A DNA stretch of 64,000 nucleotides, from assembly GCF_002849695.1 (NCBI RefSeq), contig NZ_CP018937.1, positions 2,418,001 to 2,482,000 on the forward strand, read 5' to 3'. Shown here in pieces: positions 51,284-59,434 of the stretch (the first letter of the stretch is position 1; each line of letters begins with the position of its first letter). Position numbers and translations under genes: made by a program. This stretch comes from Bacteroides fragilis (GTDB taxonomy: Bacteria > Bacteroidota > Bacteroidia > Bacteroidales > Bacteroidaceae). Below the pieces are notes generated by a model. That model worked only from the letters and a program-made list of their open reading frames with translations, searched no databases and was not told the DNA's origin.

Positions 51284-52003
51284 ATGTTGAAGCTTAAAAC
51301 AGTTTCACTCCTGAAGCACAGGAGCGACTTATCGGTATTGCCTGAAGGTAAATTATTGATAAACACGATTAATGCCCATTCATATAATACGGCGCTGAAA
51401 GATGATGAATTTGCAGAAGCCTTGCTTAAAGGCGGAGCACTGATTCCGGACGGGGCAAGCATGGTGCTGGCTTTCAGGTGGCTCCGGAAAGAGAGCATAG
51501 AACGTACCGCCGGATGGGATCTTTTTGAATATGAAATGGGACGGTTGAATCGGAAAGGAGGCATCTGCTACTTTCTGGGAAGCAACGGGAATACACTTAA
51601 GCTGATTAAAGAAAAAGCTAAAACCATATATCCGAATATTCAGATCAAGACTTACTCTCCTCCCTACAAACCGGAGTTTACACACGAAGAAAACCGAATG
51701 ATGATAGATGCCGTAAATGCGGTAAAGCCGGACTTGTTATGGATAGGCATGACGGCTCCCAAACAAGAGAAATGGGCATATACGCATCTGGATGAACTGG
51801 AGGTGAACGGACACATAGGAACCATTGGAGCGGTATTCGACTTCTTTGCGGGTACGGTGGAACGTGCTCCGGTCTGGTGGCAGGAGCACGGGTTGGAATG
51901 GCTGTATCGCCTGATCAAAGAGCCTAAACGGATGTGGCGCCGGTATATCATCGGAAATGCCTTGTTCCTATGGAACATCACCAAAGAAAAATTCTCCATA
52001 TAA
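51284..52003 (+). CDS. WecG/TagA/CpsF-family glycosyltransferase
   Basis: This 239-residue GT26-type enzyme has LINTINAHSYNTALKDDEFAEALLKGGALIPDGASMV (catalytic Asp in IPDGASM), GICYFLGSNGNTLKLIKEKAK, DLLWIGMTAPKQEKWAY and GHIGTIGAVFDFFAGTVERAPVWWQEHGLEWLYRLIKEPKRMWRRY. Relatives add ManNAcA or ManNAc to lipid-linked intermediates, usually as the second sugar. It is the first gene of the unit that contains the envelope module, so it may act early in the same polymer. Composition is again near the genome average. Confidence 0.93.
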   Translation: MLKLKTVSLLKHRSDLSVLPEGKLLINTINAHSYNTALKDDEFAEALLKGGALIPDGASMVLAFRWLRKESIERTAGWDLFEYEMGRLNRKGGICYFLGSNGNTLKLIKEKAKTIYPNIQIKTYSPPYKPEFTHEENRMMIDAVNAVKPDLLWIGMTAPKQEKWAYTHLDELEVNGHIGTIGAVFDFFAGTVERAPVWWQEHGLEWLYRLIKEPKRMWRRYIIGNALFLWNITKEKFSI

Positions 52004-52012
52004 CATAAATCA

Positions 52013-52717
52013 ATGAGATTAAAAAAAGCAGTATTAACGGTCTGTGTAATGGTGATGGCATCGGGAATCAAGGCACAGTACACCATGGGGACAACGGGGA
52101 TGATGAACATTCCGACCGCCGAGATGCAGCAGACGGGAACGTTTATGATCGGTGGCAACTACTTGCCCAAAGAACTGAATCCGTTTAAATATAATTCCGG
52201 AAACTATTTCGTGAACATCACTTTCTTTTCATTCTTAGAATTGAATTACCGTTGCATCTTGCTGAAAAGTGACTATATGGCTACAAAGCCCAAATTCAAT
52301 CAGCAGGACAGGTCTTTATCGGTCAGGATACGTCCGCTGAAAGAAGGTAAATATTGGCCGGCAGTAGTCATTGGAAGCAACGACCCGTTCAAGGACAAGG
52401 GTACAAATTATTTCGCGTCCGTATACGGAGTGGTTACAAAGAACTTTAGGATAGGCGAACATCGACTGGCAGCGACCGCAGGTTACTATCACCCATTGAG
52501 TAAAGACAAGTATATCTTACAGGACGGCATATTCGGCGGCCTCAGCTATACTCCCTCCTTTTGCAAACCACTGTCCGTCATGGCCGAGTATGACTCCGAC
52601 GGATTTAACGTAGGAGCAGCAGCCAAATTGTGGAAACATCTCTCGCTGAATGTATTTACCCGGGAGTTTAAATGTATTTCTGCCGGAATACGATATGAAT
52701 GCGTTTTAATCCATTAA
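52013..52717 (+). CDS. YjbH-like outer-membrane protein, N-terminal part
   Basis: The 234-residue protein has a signal peptide (cleavage after GIKA) and the YjbH-type start TMGTTGMMNIPTAEMQQTGTFMIGGNYLP, followed by beta-strand alternation (FFSFLELNYRC, SLSVRIRPLKEGKYWPAVVIGSND). YjbH proteins are beta-barrels encoded with exopolysaccharide genes and thought to help export. The normal protein is about 700 residues; here the second half appears to be the next gene, which has its own signal peptide. Confidence 0.8.
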   Translation: MRLKKAVLTVCVMVMASGIKAQYTMGTTGMMNIPTAEMQQTGTFMIGGNYLPKELNPFKYNSGNYFVNITFFSFLELNYRCILLKSDYMATKPKFNQQDRSLSVRIRPLKEGKYWPAVVIGSNDPFKDKGTNYFASVYGVVTKNFRIGEHRLAATAGYYHPLSKDKYILQDGIFGGLSYTPSFCKPLSVMAEYDSDGFNVGAAAKLWKHLSLNVFTREFKCISAGIRYECVLIH

Positions 52718-52722
52718 TCCGT

Positions 52723-53964
52723 ATGAAGAAGAAATTAATAATTATAATCGGGTTGCTCCTCTCCTGCCCTGTCATGATTGATGCGCAAGTGGCCCGTAAA
52801 CTCAGGGAGTTAGGTCTGGAGAATATCCGGACAGCCGAAGCCGGAGGAACAACCATCGCTGCTTTTGAGGACAATGTATATCGGGGAACTTATCGCGGAA
52901 TAGGAAAAGCGATTGTCGCCGGAATGGAAGGCATAAGTAACGGAAATCTGGAACTGGTGGCGCTGGACGGAAACGGGATACCCCAACTGAGTATCTGTCT
53001 GCCGGATACATTGATAACCGGTTACAAGGCCGGTAAGATAACGCTGAAAGAGGTATACGAACGGATGGGCCTGAGTTACAGCACCGACCGTCCCATGCGG
53101 TTATTGAAGGAAAGCACAGAAGTGATCAACCGCTCGGCATGGAAAGCGGACATCGTCCTGTATCCGGAAGTGTCTTTAGAAAACTCGACTTTTGAGAAAT
53201 TATATTCATATACGGTGAATCTGTCTCCTGCCGTGGAAATGGCTTTATGGAAAGGAGCAGAAGCAACAGCACAGGTGGTTTTCCCCATCGCAACCAATAT
53301 GAAAGGGGAATACCGGAAGATACGGCCGGGTGTGATGACACTCTCACAGGAGATAAGGTTCCGTAACAACTTTCTGGGACGCATCGTGATAGGTAACTTT
53401 ACCAATCACCGGATCGGCGCACAGGCGGAAGTGAAATACCGCACCGGGAACGGACGGGTGGAACTGGGCGCACAGATAGGAACAACCGGATATTCGGCCA
53501 TCACGGACGAAGGATGGTATATCGGAACAAGGCAACGCATCAACGCGGCCGTGAAAGGTTCGCTCTATGTTCCGCAATTCAATGTCCAATTGGATTTACA
53601 GGCCGGAAGGTATCTATACGGCGACTACGGAATAAGAGGTGACTGCACACGCCACTTCGGAGAATATGCTGTGGGAGTATACGCCATGTACGTAGAAGGA
53701 GAGATCAACGGGGGCTTTCATTTTGCCATCCCGTTGCCCGGAAAGAAATGGAACCGGAACCATGCCATAAGAATCAAGCCGGCCGAATTCTTTGCAGCCG
53801 AATACAGCATGGTGTCATGGGGTGAGTATGCCGATAAGAAAATGGGATATACCTATCAGACACGTCCGGCAGAGAACCGGAGCAGCGGATACTTCCAACC
53901 GGAATATATACGATACTTCCTGATCAGAAGTATCGAAAAAGAGAGAAATAAAAAGCAATTTTAA
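52723..53964 (+). CDS. YjbH-like envelope protein, C-terminal part
   Basis: I start at MKKKLIIIIGLLLSCPVMIDAQ (52723, 413 residues), a clear signal peptide 5 bases after the previous stop; the earlier ATG at 52699 would overlap the previous gene. The early region VARKLRELGLENIRTAEAGGTTIAAFEDNVYRGTYRGIGKAI resembles the middle domain of YjbH, and the later strands (NNFLGRIVIGNFTNHRIG, VQLDLQAGRYLYGDYG) its second barrel. Together with the upstream gene it looks like a YjbH split in two exported polypeptides. Confidence 0.7.
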   Translation: MKKKLIIIIGLLLSCPVMIDAQVARKLRELGLENIRTAEAGGTTIAAFEDNVYRGTYRGIGKAIVAGMEGISNGNLELVALDGNGIPQLSICLPDTLITGYKAGKITLKEVYERMGLSYSTDRPMRLLKESTEVINRSAWKADIVLYPEVSLENSTFEKLYSYTVNLSPAVEMALWKGAEATAQVVFPIATNMKGEYRKIRPGVMTLSQEIRFRNNFLGRIVIGNFTNHRIGAQAEVKYRTGNGRVELGAQIGTTGYSAITDEGWYIGTRQRINAAVKGSLYVPQFNVQLDLQAGRYLYGDYGIRGDCTRHFGEYAVGVYAMYVEGEINGGFHFAIPLPGKKWNRNHAIRIKPAEFFAAEYSMVSWGEYADKKMGYTYQTRPAENRSSGYFQPEYIRYFLIRSIEKERNKKQF

Positions 53965-53974
53965 TATTTTCTTA

Positions 53975-55273
53975 ATGACAAAAATGATTATGAAAAAAAG
54001 TGACTTATTTAAGATAGGTGTGTTGCTGGTGGCAACCACCTTGGGAACAACCGGATGCTCTTTCGGCGAAGACGAGAAGAAGCCGGAAATAGTAGTGGAC
54101 CCTGCCGAGAAAACGATAGAGTACTACATCGCAGGTAAAGTTACCGAAGGAAGCACTGCTCTGCCCGGTGTGGAAGTAAAGGCAGGCGAGGCTACAGCTA
54201 CCACAGATGCGGAAGGAGCATACAAACTGACGGTAGACAGTAAGAAAACATATACCGTTACTTTTACAAAAGAAGGATACCTGAGTATAGATAATGCACA
54301 GGCCACCATTGCAGACAATGCGGAGAACCGCAGCATGGTGAGCTTAAGCGTAAAACTAAGCAAGCAGAGTCCCGCCAAGGAAATAGATGCCGAAGCGACA
54401 GAAGAAATAATTGTAACAGACAAAGGGCACAGTGACATGACAAAGGCGGAAGCAGCCGTAATTGTCCCCCCTGGAGCGATTGAAACAACAACCAACGTAA
54501 GCATCACTCCTTATGAAGAGCCTGCAGCCGCCACAACTACCGTGACAACAGGAACAGTGGAAACTCCGGTGGCTATTGCCAACATCGAAGTGGCAACAAC
54601 GGAGGCCGTGACACTTGCCAAACCGGTCACGCTGGCAGTGGTGAACAAAGCCTCGGAAAATGCCACATTTGAGGACGTGGAAGTGTACAACCAGAAAGCG
54701 GCAACAAGAGCCGGAGAAAGCTGGGACAAAGTGGCTGATGCTGCCTATGACGTGGCATCGAACAGCTATACATTTACATTACCTGCCGGAGCAACACTGT
54801 CCGGTAAGTATTCAATGCGTATCAAAAGTAACAAGACTACCGGTTCTGAACAAATAGGCGAGACAAACAAAGAGGAGAAAAAGAGTAACGAAGGAAATAT
54901 GACAGCCATCCCTGAATATAAAATCAACTTTGAGGCAACAGCCGGATGGGAATATACAGTGACTCCGGAAACAGCATTAGCCAATGCCGGTGTAAACGCT
55001 ACGGATGCAAAAGGAATGGCATCTATGATCAACAGTGCCATCGAAGCGCAAGAAGGCACGACAGGCATATACAAAGTGAATCAGGAACTGGTAGCCGGTA
55101 TCAGCGGTAACCATATTCTGTATTACCTGAACCAGGCCAAATATTGCGAAAAGAAATACACGTTCAAAATCAGTGGCGGAAGAACTGTAACGATTACTCT
55201 GAAATTTTATACGGGAATGAAGATAACTTACACGAATGTGGAAGCAAGCCAGCACTCGGGAGGTAAAGTTTAA
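53975..55273 (+). CDS. Lipoprotein with carboxypeptidase-regulatory-like and ZU5-like domains
   Basis: The protein of about 430 residues begins with a lipoprotein signal (lipobox TTGCSFGED); the true start may be MKKSDLF at 53990. A carboxypeptidase-regulatory-like beta-sandwich covers AGKVTEGSTALPGVEVKAGEATATTDAEGAYKLTV, then AAVIVPPGAIETTTNVSITPYEEP resembles a ZU5-type domain. The C-terminal part (from KINFEATAGWEYTV) is unlike anything I know. The negative cluster after the lipidated Cys suggests surface display. It sits between YjbH-like genes and the barrel/Gld-like genes, in the position a GldK-like lipoprotein has in type IX loci, but it is not a GldK homologue. Confidence 0.75.
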   Translation: MTKMIMKKSDLFKIGVLLVATTLGTTGCSFGEDEKKPEIVVDPAEKTIEYYIAGKVTEGSTALPGVEVKAGEATATTDAEGAYKLTVDSKKTYTVTFTKEGYLSIDNAQATIADNAENRSMVSLSVKLSKQSPAKEIDAEATEEIIVTDKGHSDMTKAEAAVIVPPGAIETTTNVSITPYEEPAAATTTVTTGTVETPVAIANIEVATTEAVTLAKPVTLAVVNKASENATFEDVEVYNQKAATRAGESWDKVADAAYDVASNSYTFTLPAGATLSGKYSMRIKSNKTTGSEQIGETNKEEKKSNEGNMTAIPEYKINFEATAGWEYTVTPETALANAGVNATDAKGMASMINSAIEAQEGTTGIYKVNQELVAGISGNHILYYLNQAKYCEKKYTFKISGGRTVTITLKFYTGMKITYTNVEASQHSGGKV

Positions 55274-55316
55274 AATAGATCCTGTAAACACTATTCTTTT
55301 ACTAAATAACTAAATT

Positions 55317-55892
55317 ATGAAGCTGAATAATATAAAAACAGTATTGCTCTTGGTAGGATTGCTGATGGCATTCGGAAATATGAAAGCACAGGACAATCCG
55401 TTCAAACCGGAGTGGTTTGTGTCGGGAGGTATAAATGGACTATCGGCTTTAAACGGTTCGGCAAGCAACATGCTGGGAGGTAAAGTATCCGGCGGAGTGT
55501 GGCTAAACAAGATTATCGGTCTGCGTGTCAACGCAGAGGCCGGTAATGTGTGGCTGAAAGACGGATACAACGCTGTAACGGCAGGTGCCGGAGCAGACAT
55601 CATGGTGAGCTTGATGAAGAACTATACAAATGAAGACAGCAAGTTCCGGCTGAATGCGATTTTCGGACTGGGATACAACTACTATTCATTTGATAACGAC
55701 TTTCCGAATTTATCGAAAACGAATACGATAAGCGGTAATTTCTCTCTGCAGGCTGCCTTCAAACTGAACTCGAAACTAAGTGTCTTTGCAGAACCGGGAA
55801 TTAAAATCAGCACCAAGTTCTATGATATGGAAAATAAGGATGATGTGTTTGCCGCCGGCATGATGACCGTAGGCGTAATATACAAATTCTAA
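55317..55892 (+). CDS. Outer-membrane beta-barrel protein, paralogue of the barrel in 57865-58962
   Basis: The 191-residue protein has a signal peptide (cleavage after MKAQ) and an eight-strand-type barrel ending in Phe, as required for insertion by BAM. FVSGGINGLSALNGSASNMLGGKVSGGVWL and NTISGNFSLQAAFKLNSKLSVFAEPGIKI match corresponding segments of the N-terminal half of the later OmpA-domain protein (FVSGALNG, NTISGNFSIQA, FSVFIEPGLKI), so the two are paralogues. Confidence 0.82.
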   Translation: MKLNNIKTVLLLVGLLMAFGNMKAQDNPFKPEWFVSGGINGLSALNGSASNMLGGKVSGGVWLNKIIGLRVNAEAGNVWLKDGYNAVTAGAGADIMVSLMKNYTNEDSKFRLNAIFGLGYNYYSFDNDFPNLSKTNTISGNFSLQAAFKLNSKLSVFAEPGIKISTKFYDMENKDDVFAAGMMTVGVIYKF

Positions 55893-55902
55893 TAACTCAG
55901 AG

Positions 55903-55997
55903 ATTCTCCACAGAATTACACTGATTGGTAGCGGTCGTTTTTATACCGATAAAAGAAATGATCAACCGGGCAAAAATCGGTACACTCTGTGGAGAAT
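55903..55997. repeat. Inverted repeat with ATTCTCCACAG arms
   Basis: Arms ATTCTCCACAGA and TCTGTGGAGAAT, with an inner TACCGAT/ATCGGTA stem. It fills the 123-base gap between the barrel gene and the GldL-like gene. It resembles the CACCACAG family only in the CCACAGA/TTACAC words. Confidence 0.7.
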
Positions 55998-56015
55998 TCA
56001 AAAACGGATTGACCA

Positions 56016-56528
56016 ATGAAATTAAGTAAATTCTTATCGAGCAGAACAGGAAAACGTTTCTATAACCTCTGTTATTGTTGGGGAGCCTGTCTTGTAATTC
56101 TGGGAGCTGTATTTAAAATAGCTCACATGCCTTATGATAATCTGTTATTGATGATCGGATTATTTACGGAAGTATTCATTTTCTTCATCTCCGGATTTGA
56201 TGAACCGGCAAGAGAGTACAAATGGGAAAGAGTGTTTCCGTTATTGAATGACAAAAACGCAAACATAAATCCGAACACGGGAGTAGCAGACACGCTGGTG
56301 ACGGAAAAGTACCTGCAGCAACTGAAGAGATTGGAAAGCAACATCGGAAAACTCAATGAAACATACGAAGCACAGATTAAAGGCATGACCGAACATGCCA
56401 GGTCGTTGAACGATATGAATTCGGAAGAGTTGAAAAAAGAGATGGAAAAAATGGCAGCATACATTGAATTGCTTAACAAACAATACAGTCAGATGCTGAA
56501 TGCCATGAACGTGAAAACAGGGAAATAA
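56016..56528 (+). CDS. GldL-like inner-membrane motor protein
   Basis: The 170-residue protein has two closely spaced membrane helices (about 19-35 and 43-60) followed by a coiled-coil-like cytoplasmic tail (QLKRLESNIGKLNETYEAQIKGMTEHARSLNDMNSEELKKEMEKMAAYIELL). The helices read ACLVILGAVFKIAHMPYDNLLLMIGLFTEVFIFFISGFDEP, matching the GldL/PorL pattern GALFKIxHWPG...GxxTExxIFxxSAF, including Lys34 and Glu52, equivalents of the motor residues of type IX GldL. It is shorter than usual GldL (about 215 or more). It is followed 9 bases later by a GldM-like gene. Proton-driven function is inferred. Confidence 0.85.
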   Translation: MKLSKFLSSRTGKRFYNLCYCWGACLVILGAVFKIAHMPYDNLLLMIGLFTEVFIFFISGFDEPAREYKWERVFPLLNDKNANINPNTGVADTLVTEKYLQQLKRLESNIGKLNETYEAQIKGMTEHARSLNDMNSEELKKEMEKMAAYIELLNKQYSQMLNAMNVKTGK

Positions 56529-56537
56529 CAGAAACAC

Positions 56538-57857
56538 ATGGCTAAATATACATTACCGCCAAGACAAAAAATGATAAACCTGCTGTATGTGGTGCTGATT
56601 GCCATGCTGGCTATCAATATATCATCGGATGTCTTGGAAGGATATGGACTGATGAATAATGATTATCTTCCACAAATAGAGCAGTTGGAAGAATATAACC
56701 GGACTTTACTGGAACGAATCAACAACAGCCGGAATGACCAGGCAACCTTATCAGCACAGAGCATAGACGCAACAGCAGGGAAGCTGATGGGCACACTGGA
56801 AGAACTGAAAGAAGATATTGCGCGGAAAGCGGACAAAGAAAAATATGAAACGGGAAAGCTGAAGGCTAAAGACGATCTGAATGCTGTGCCGGAAGTATTC
56901 CTGTCGGTGACCGGAGGCAAAGGCAAAATGCTCAGGCTCTCACTGGAAGCATTCAAAGCGGAGACGCTGTCACTGATTAAAAATGAATCACACCGGAAAC
57001 TGGTCGGCACTTATCTGGATACGGAAGGACCGGGCACAGGCATTTCCTGGGAAAAAGAGACGTTCTCCTACCTCCCTGCCATCGGTGGAGTGACATTTAT
57101 AAACAAAATACAGGAAGAGGTGCTGCTGTGTGTAAACGAAGTATATCGGTCATTGCTGTATGAAGAAGCGGAAGACGGAAAAAACGGGACCTTTGTATTT
57201 ATCAATGAAGACCAGATGATAGTAAATAGAGACGGAACGGTGGATTTGCCTGTAGTACAGATTACACCCACCTTAACAAGTATCTTGTATACCGACTATG
57301 AAAACCCGTTAAATATACTGACTGCGGGAATCCCATTCAACGAGGTGACATTCAATATGACTAATGGAAAGATACTTAAAAGAGGAAATCAATGCATCGC
57401 CGTTCCCAATGAAAAAGCACAGACAGCAACCATAACCGCCACACAGATAAAAAACGGAGTGGCAAGACAACTGGCCGAGTATCGATATACCGTAAAGGCA
57501 TTGCCCGATCCGACACCCTATATCCTCTGTACGGATGACAATGGAAATACAGTGCAATACCGAGGAAATGTACCCATTAACAAACGGCTGGTATCCAACA
57601 TGACACAATTGGGGGCTTCAATCAGTGATGGTCCGAAAGCCAACTACGAGATTAACAGTTTTGAAATGGTATTGATTAAAGGAAACAGTAAAGCGGTAAC
57701 TTCAATAACCAACACCGGAAACAAATTCTCGGCCAGGCAAATGGAATTGATCAGACAGTTGGAAAAAGGAGATAAACTCTATATCACTTCAATTGTCGTG
57801 ACCGGTCCGGGAAACAAAAAGAAACAGATTGCATCAATAAATGTCGTATTAATATAG
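56538..57857 (+). CDS. GldM-like periplasm-spanning motor protein
   Basis: This 439-residue protein starts AKYTLPPRQKMINLLYVVLIAMLAINISSDVLEG, the GldM/PorM start (PRQKMINMMYLVLTAMLALNVS) with Arg9 conserved, a single membrane helix, then a long periplasmic region with helical N-terminal domain and later beta domains (ILTAGIPFNEVTFNMTNGKILKRGNQCIAVP corresponds to the GldM C-terminal domains). GldM dimers sit in a GldL pentamer and transmit rotation to the outer membrane. It is shorter than standard GldM (about 510). No GldK, GldN or Sov homologue is in the window. Confidence 0.85.
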   Translation: MAKYTLPPRQKMINLLYVVLIAMLAINISSDVLEGYGLMNNDYLPQIEQLEEYNRTLLERINNSRNDQATLSAQSIDATAGKLMGTLEELKEDIARKADKEKYETGKLKAKDDLNAVPEVFLSVTGGKGKMLRLSLEAFKAETLSLIKNESHRKLVGTYLDTEGPGTGISWEKETFSYLPAIGGVTFINKIQEEVLLCVNEVYRSLLYEEAEDGKNGTFVFINEDQMIVNRDGTVDLPVVQITPTLTSILYTDYENPLNILTAGIPFNEVTFNMTNGKILKRGNQCIAVPNEKAQTATITATQIKNGVARQLAEYRYTVKALPDPTPYILCTDDNGNTVQYRGNVPINKRLVSNMTQLGASISDGPKANYEINSFEMVLIKGNSKAVTSITNTGNKFSARQMELIRQLEKGDKLYITSIVVTGPGNKKKQIASINVVLI

Positions 57858-57864
57858 CACAACC

Positions 57865-58962
57865 ATGACAAGTATATTGGGATTGAAACAAAATAAATGG
57901 ATCGTTGGGGCAGCACTGCTACTGACAACTTGTAACTTACAGGCACAGGAACAGCCAAACGTCAAGGAAAAGTTTGAAAAAGATAATTGGTTTGTATCGG
58001 GTGCTCTGAATGGAGAATGGATGACCAAGACTATCGGTAACGTGTATGCAGGCGGCAAAGTCTCCGGAGGAGTATATCTGACACCTTTCTCGGGCTTCAG
58101 GGCCACTGCGGAGATTGGTAAGAACCGGATAGAAAATAATGCAGAGGCCACACAACTCAGCGCAAACCTGGATTATATGCTGACTCTGATAGGAAATAAT
58201 GGATTCAAAAGATTCAACCTGACGGCTATTTTAGGTGCCGGTTTCAACTATTATGACTTTGGAGACAATGACCCGAAATACACAAGAGTAAACACTATTT
58301 CGGGGAACTTCTCAATTCAGGCTTCGTATAATGTAAACAGAAAGTTCAGTGTATTTATAGAACCGGGATTGAAGATTTTACCCAAATACTACAACAAGGA
58401 ACTGAACAACAAAATTTATATGCAAAGCAACCTGACAATCGGACTTGCATATACTTTCAGAGATAAATATCGGAAGAATATAAATAACAGTACCCAATCA
58501 CTCTATATGCCGGAAACGGATCTACTGGAAATAAAGCAGAAAGTAGGGATACTTTGTGAAGAGGTAATGCAAATGAAACAGGAATTAAAGGAGCGCCGGA
58601 AGATAATGGATGGCCAGAACTTAATGATTGTTCCGCAAAAAGATGCACTCTCCATCGACATCATGTTCGATGAATTCAGTTCATTCGTCAGTGAAGAACA
58701 GGGACAGAAGATAGACGGTATAGGTGAATGGATGAAGGATAATAGCTCAAGCATCCAAATCATTGCTTTCAGCGATAATCTTACAGACAAGAAAGCAGAC
58801 CAGGAATTGCGCAGCCGCCGTTCGGAAGCCATCCGGAAAAGATTGATAGAAAAACATCATATCGCGCCCGAACGAATCACCGAATCGACTCCGGAAGCGA
58901 TGGGATACGAAAACAAAACGGGATGCAATGCCATGATTGTATACATTCCCGAAACTAAATAA
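57865..58962 (+). CDS. Outer-membrane barrel with C-terminal OmpA-like peptidoglycan-binding domain
   Basis: The 365-residue protein has a signal peptide (cleavage after LQAQ), an N-terminal barrel paralogous to the 55317 protein, a coiled-coil linker (DLLEIKQKVGILCEEVMQMKQELKERRK, about 212-245) and an OmpA-type domain (IQIIAFSDNLTDKKADQELRSRRSEAIRKRLIEKHHIAPERI). The Asp of FSDN and the Arg of RRSEAIR are the likely diaminopimelate-binding residues. It would tether the envelope module to the cell wall, as PorE does in type IX systems. Seven bases follow the GldM-like stop. Confidence 0.88.
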   Translation: MTSILGLKQNKWIVGAALLLTTCNLQAQEQPNVKEKFEKDNWFVSGALNGEWMTKTIGNVYAGGKVSGGVYLTPFSGFRATAEIGKNRIENNAEATQLSANLDYMLTLIGNNGFKRFNLTAILGAGFNYYDFGDNDPKYTRVNTISGNFSIQASYNVNRKFSVFIEPGLKILPKYYNKELNNKIYMQSNLTIGLAYTFRDKYRKNINNSTQSLYMPETDLLEIKQKVGILCEEVMQMKQELKERRKIMDGQNLMIVPQKDALSIDIMFDEFSSFVSEEQGQKIDGIGEWMKDNSSSIQIIAFSDNLTDKKADQELRSRRSEAIRKRLIEKHHIAPERITESTPEAMGYENKTGCNAMIVYIPETK

Positions 58963-58989
58963 TAATAACCATTCACACACACTAATTAC

Positions 58990-59418
58990 ATGACGATTGC
59001 TGTTGATTTTGATGGTACCATCGTAGAACACCGCTATCCGAAGATCGGAGAAGAAATTCCATTCGCCACAGAGACTCTGAAAATGCTGGCAAAAGAACGT
59101 CACAAACTGATTTTATGGACTGTACGCGAAGGTGAGTTACTTGAAGAAGCCATTGAATGGTGCCGGCAGCGGGGAGTCTACTTCTATGCCGTCAATAAAG
59201 ACTATCCGGAAGAAGAAAAGAATCATCACGGATTCTCCCGCAAACTGAAAGCAGACCTTTTTATTGATGACCGAAACCTGGGAGGTTTGCCTGACTGGGG
59301 AACCATCTACCAGATGATCCATGAACAAAAACCATACGAACCCGTTCTATCTGACAGACAGAAATCGGCCGGTGATTCAAACTGGATAGGGAAACTGTTC
59401 GGCAAACGTAACAAATAA
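58990..59418 (+). CDS. HAD-superfamily hydrolase-like protein (BT0820 type)
   Basis: This 142-residue protein has the first HAD motif in IAVDFDGTIVEH (nucleophile Asp6, Asp8), motif II near LILWTVREG and the last acidic motif ADLFIDDRNLGG. It matches a small HAD group of Bacteroides with no large cap. The substrate is unknown. A tail of about 35 residues beyond the core is basic. It precedes manC by 16 bases and may belong to sugar-nucleotide supply. Confidence 0.82.
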   Translation: MTIAVDFDGTIVEHRYPKIGEEIPFATETLKMLAKERHKLILWTVREGELLEEAIEWCRQRGVYFYAVNKDYPEEEKNHHGFSRKLKADLFIDDRNLGGLPDWGTIYQMIHEQKPYEPVLSDRQKSAGDSNWIGKLFGKRNK

Positions 59419-59434
59419 AAGGAAAGGACCAACG

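Noticed and set aside
56016..58962. Complete type IX secretion system
   Set aside because: Only GldL-like and GldM-like proteins plus barrels are present; no GldK, GldN, Sov/SprA or PorV homologue in the window.
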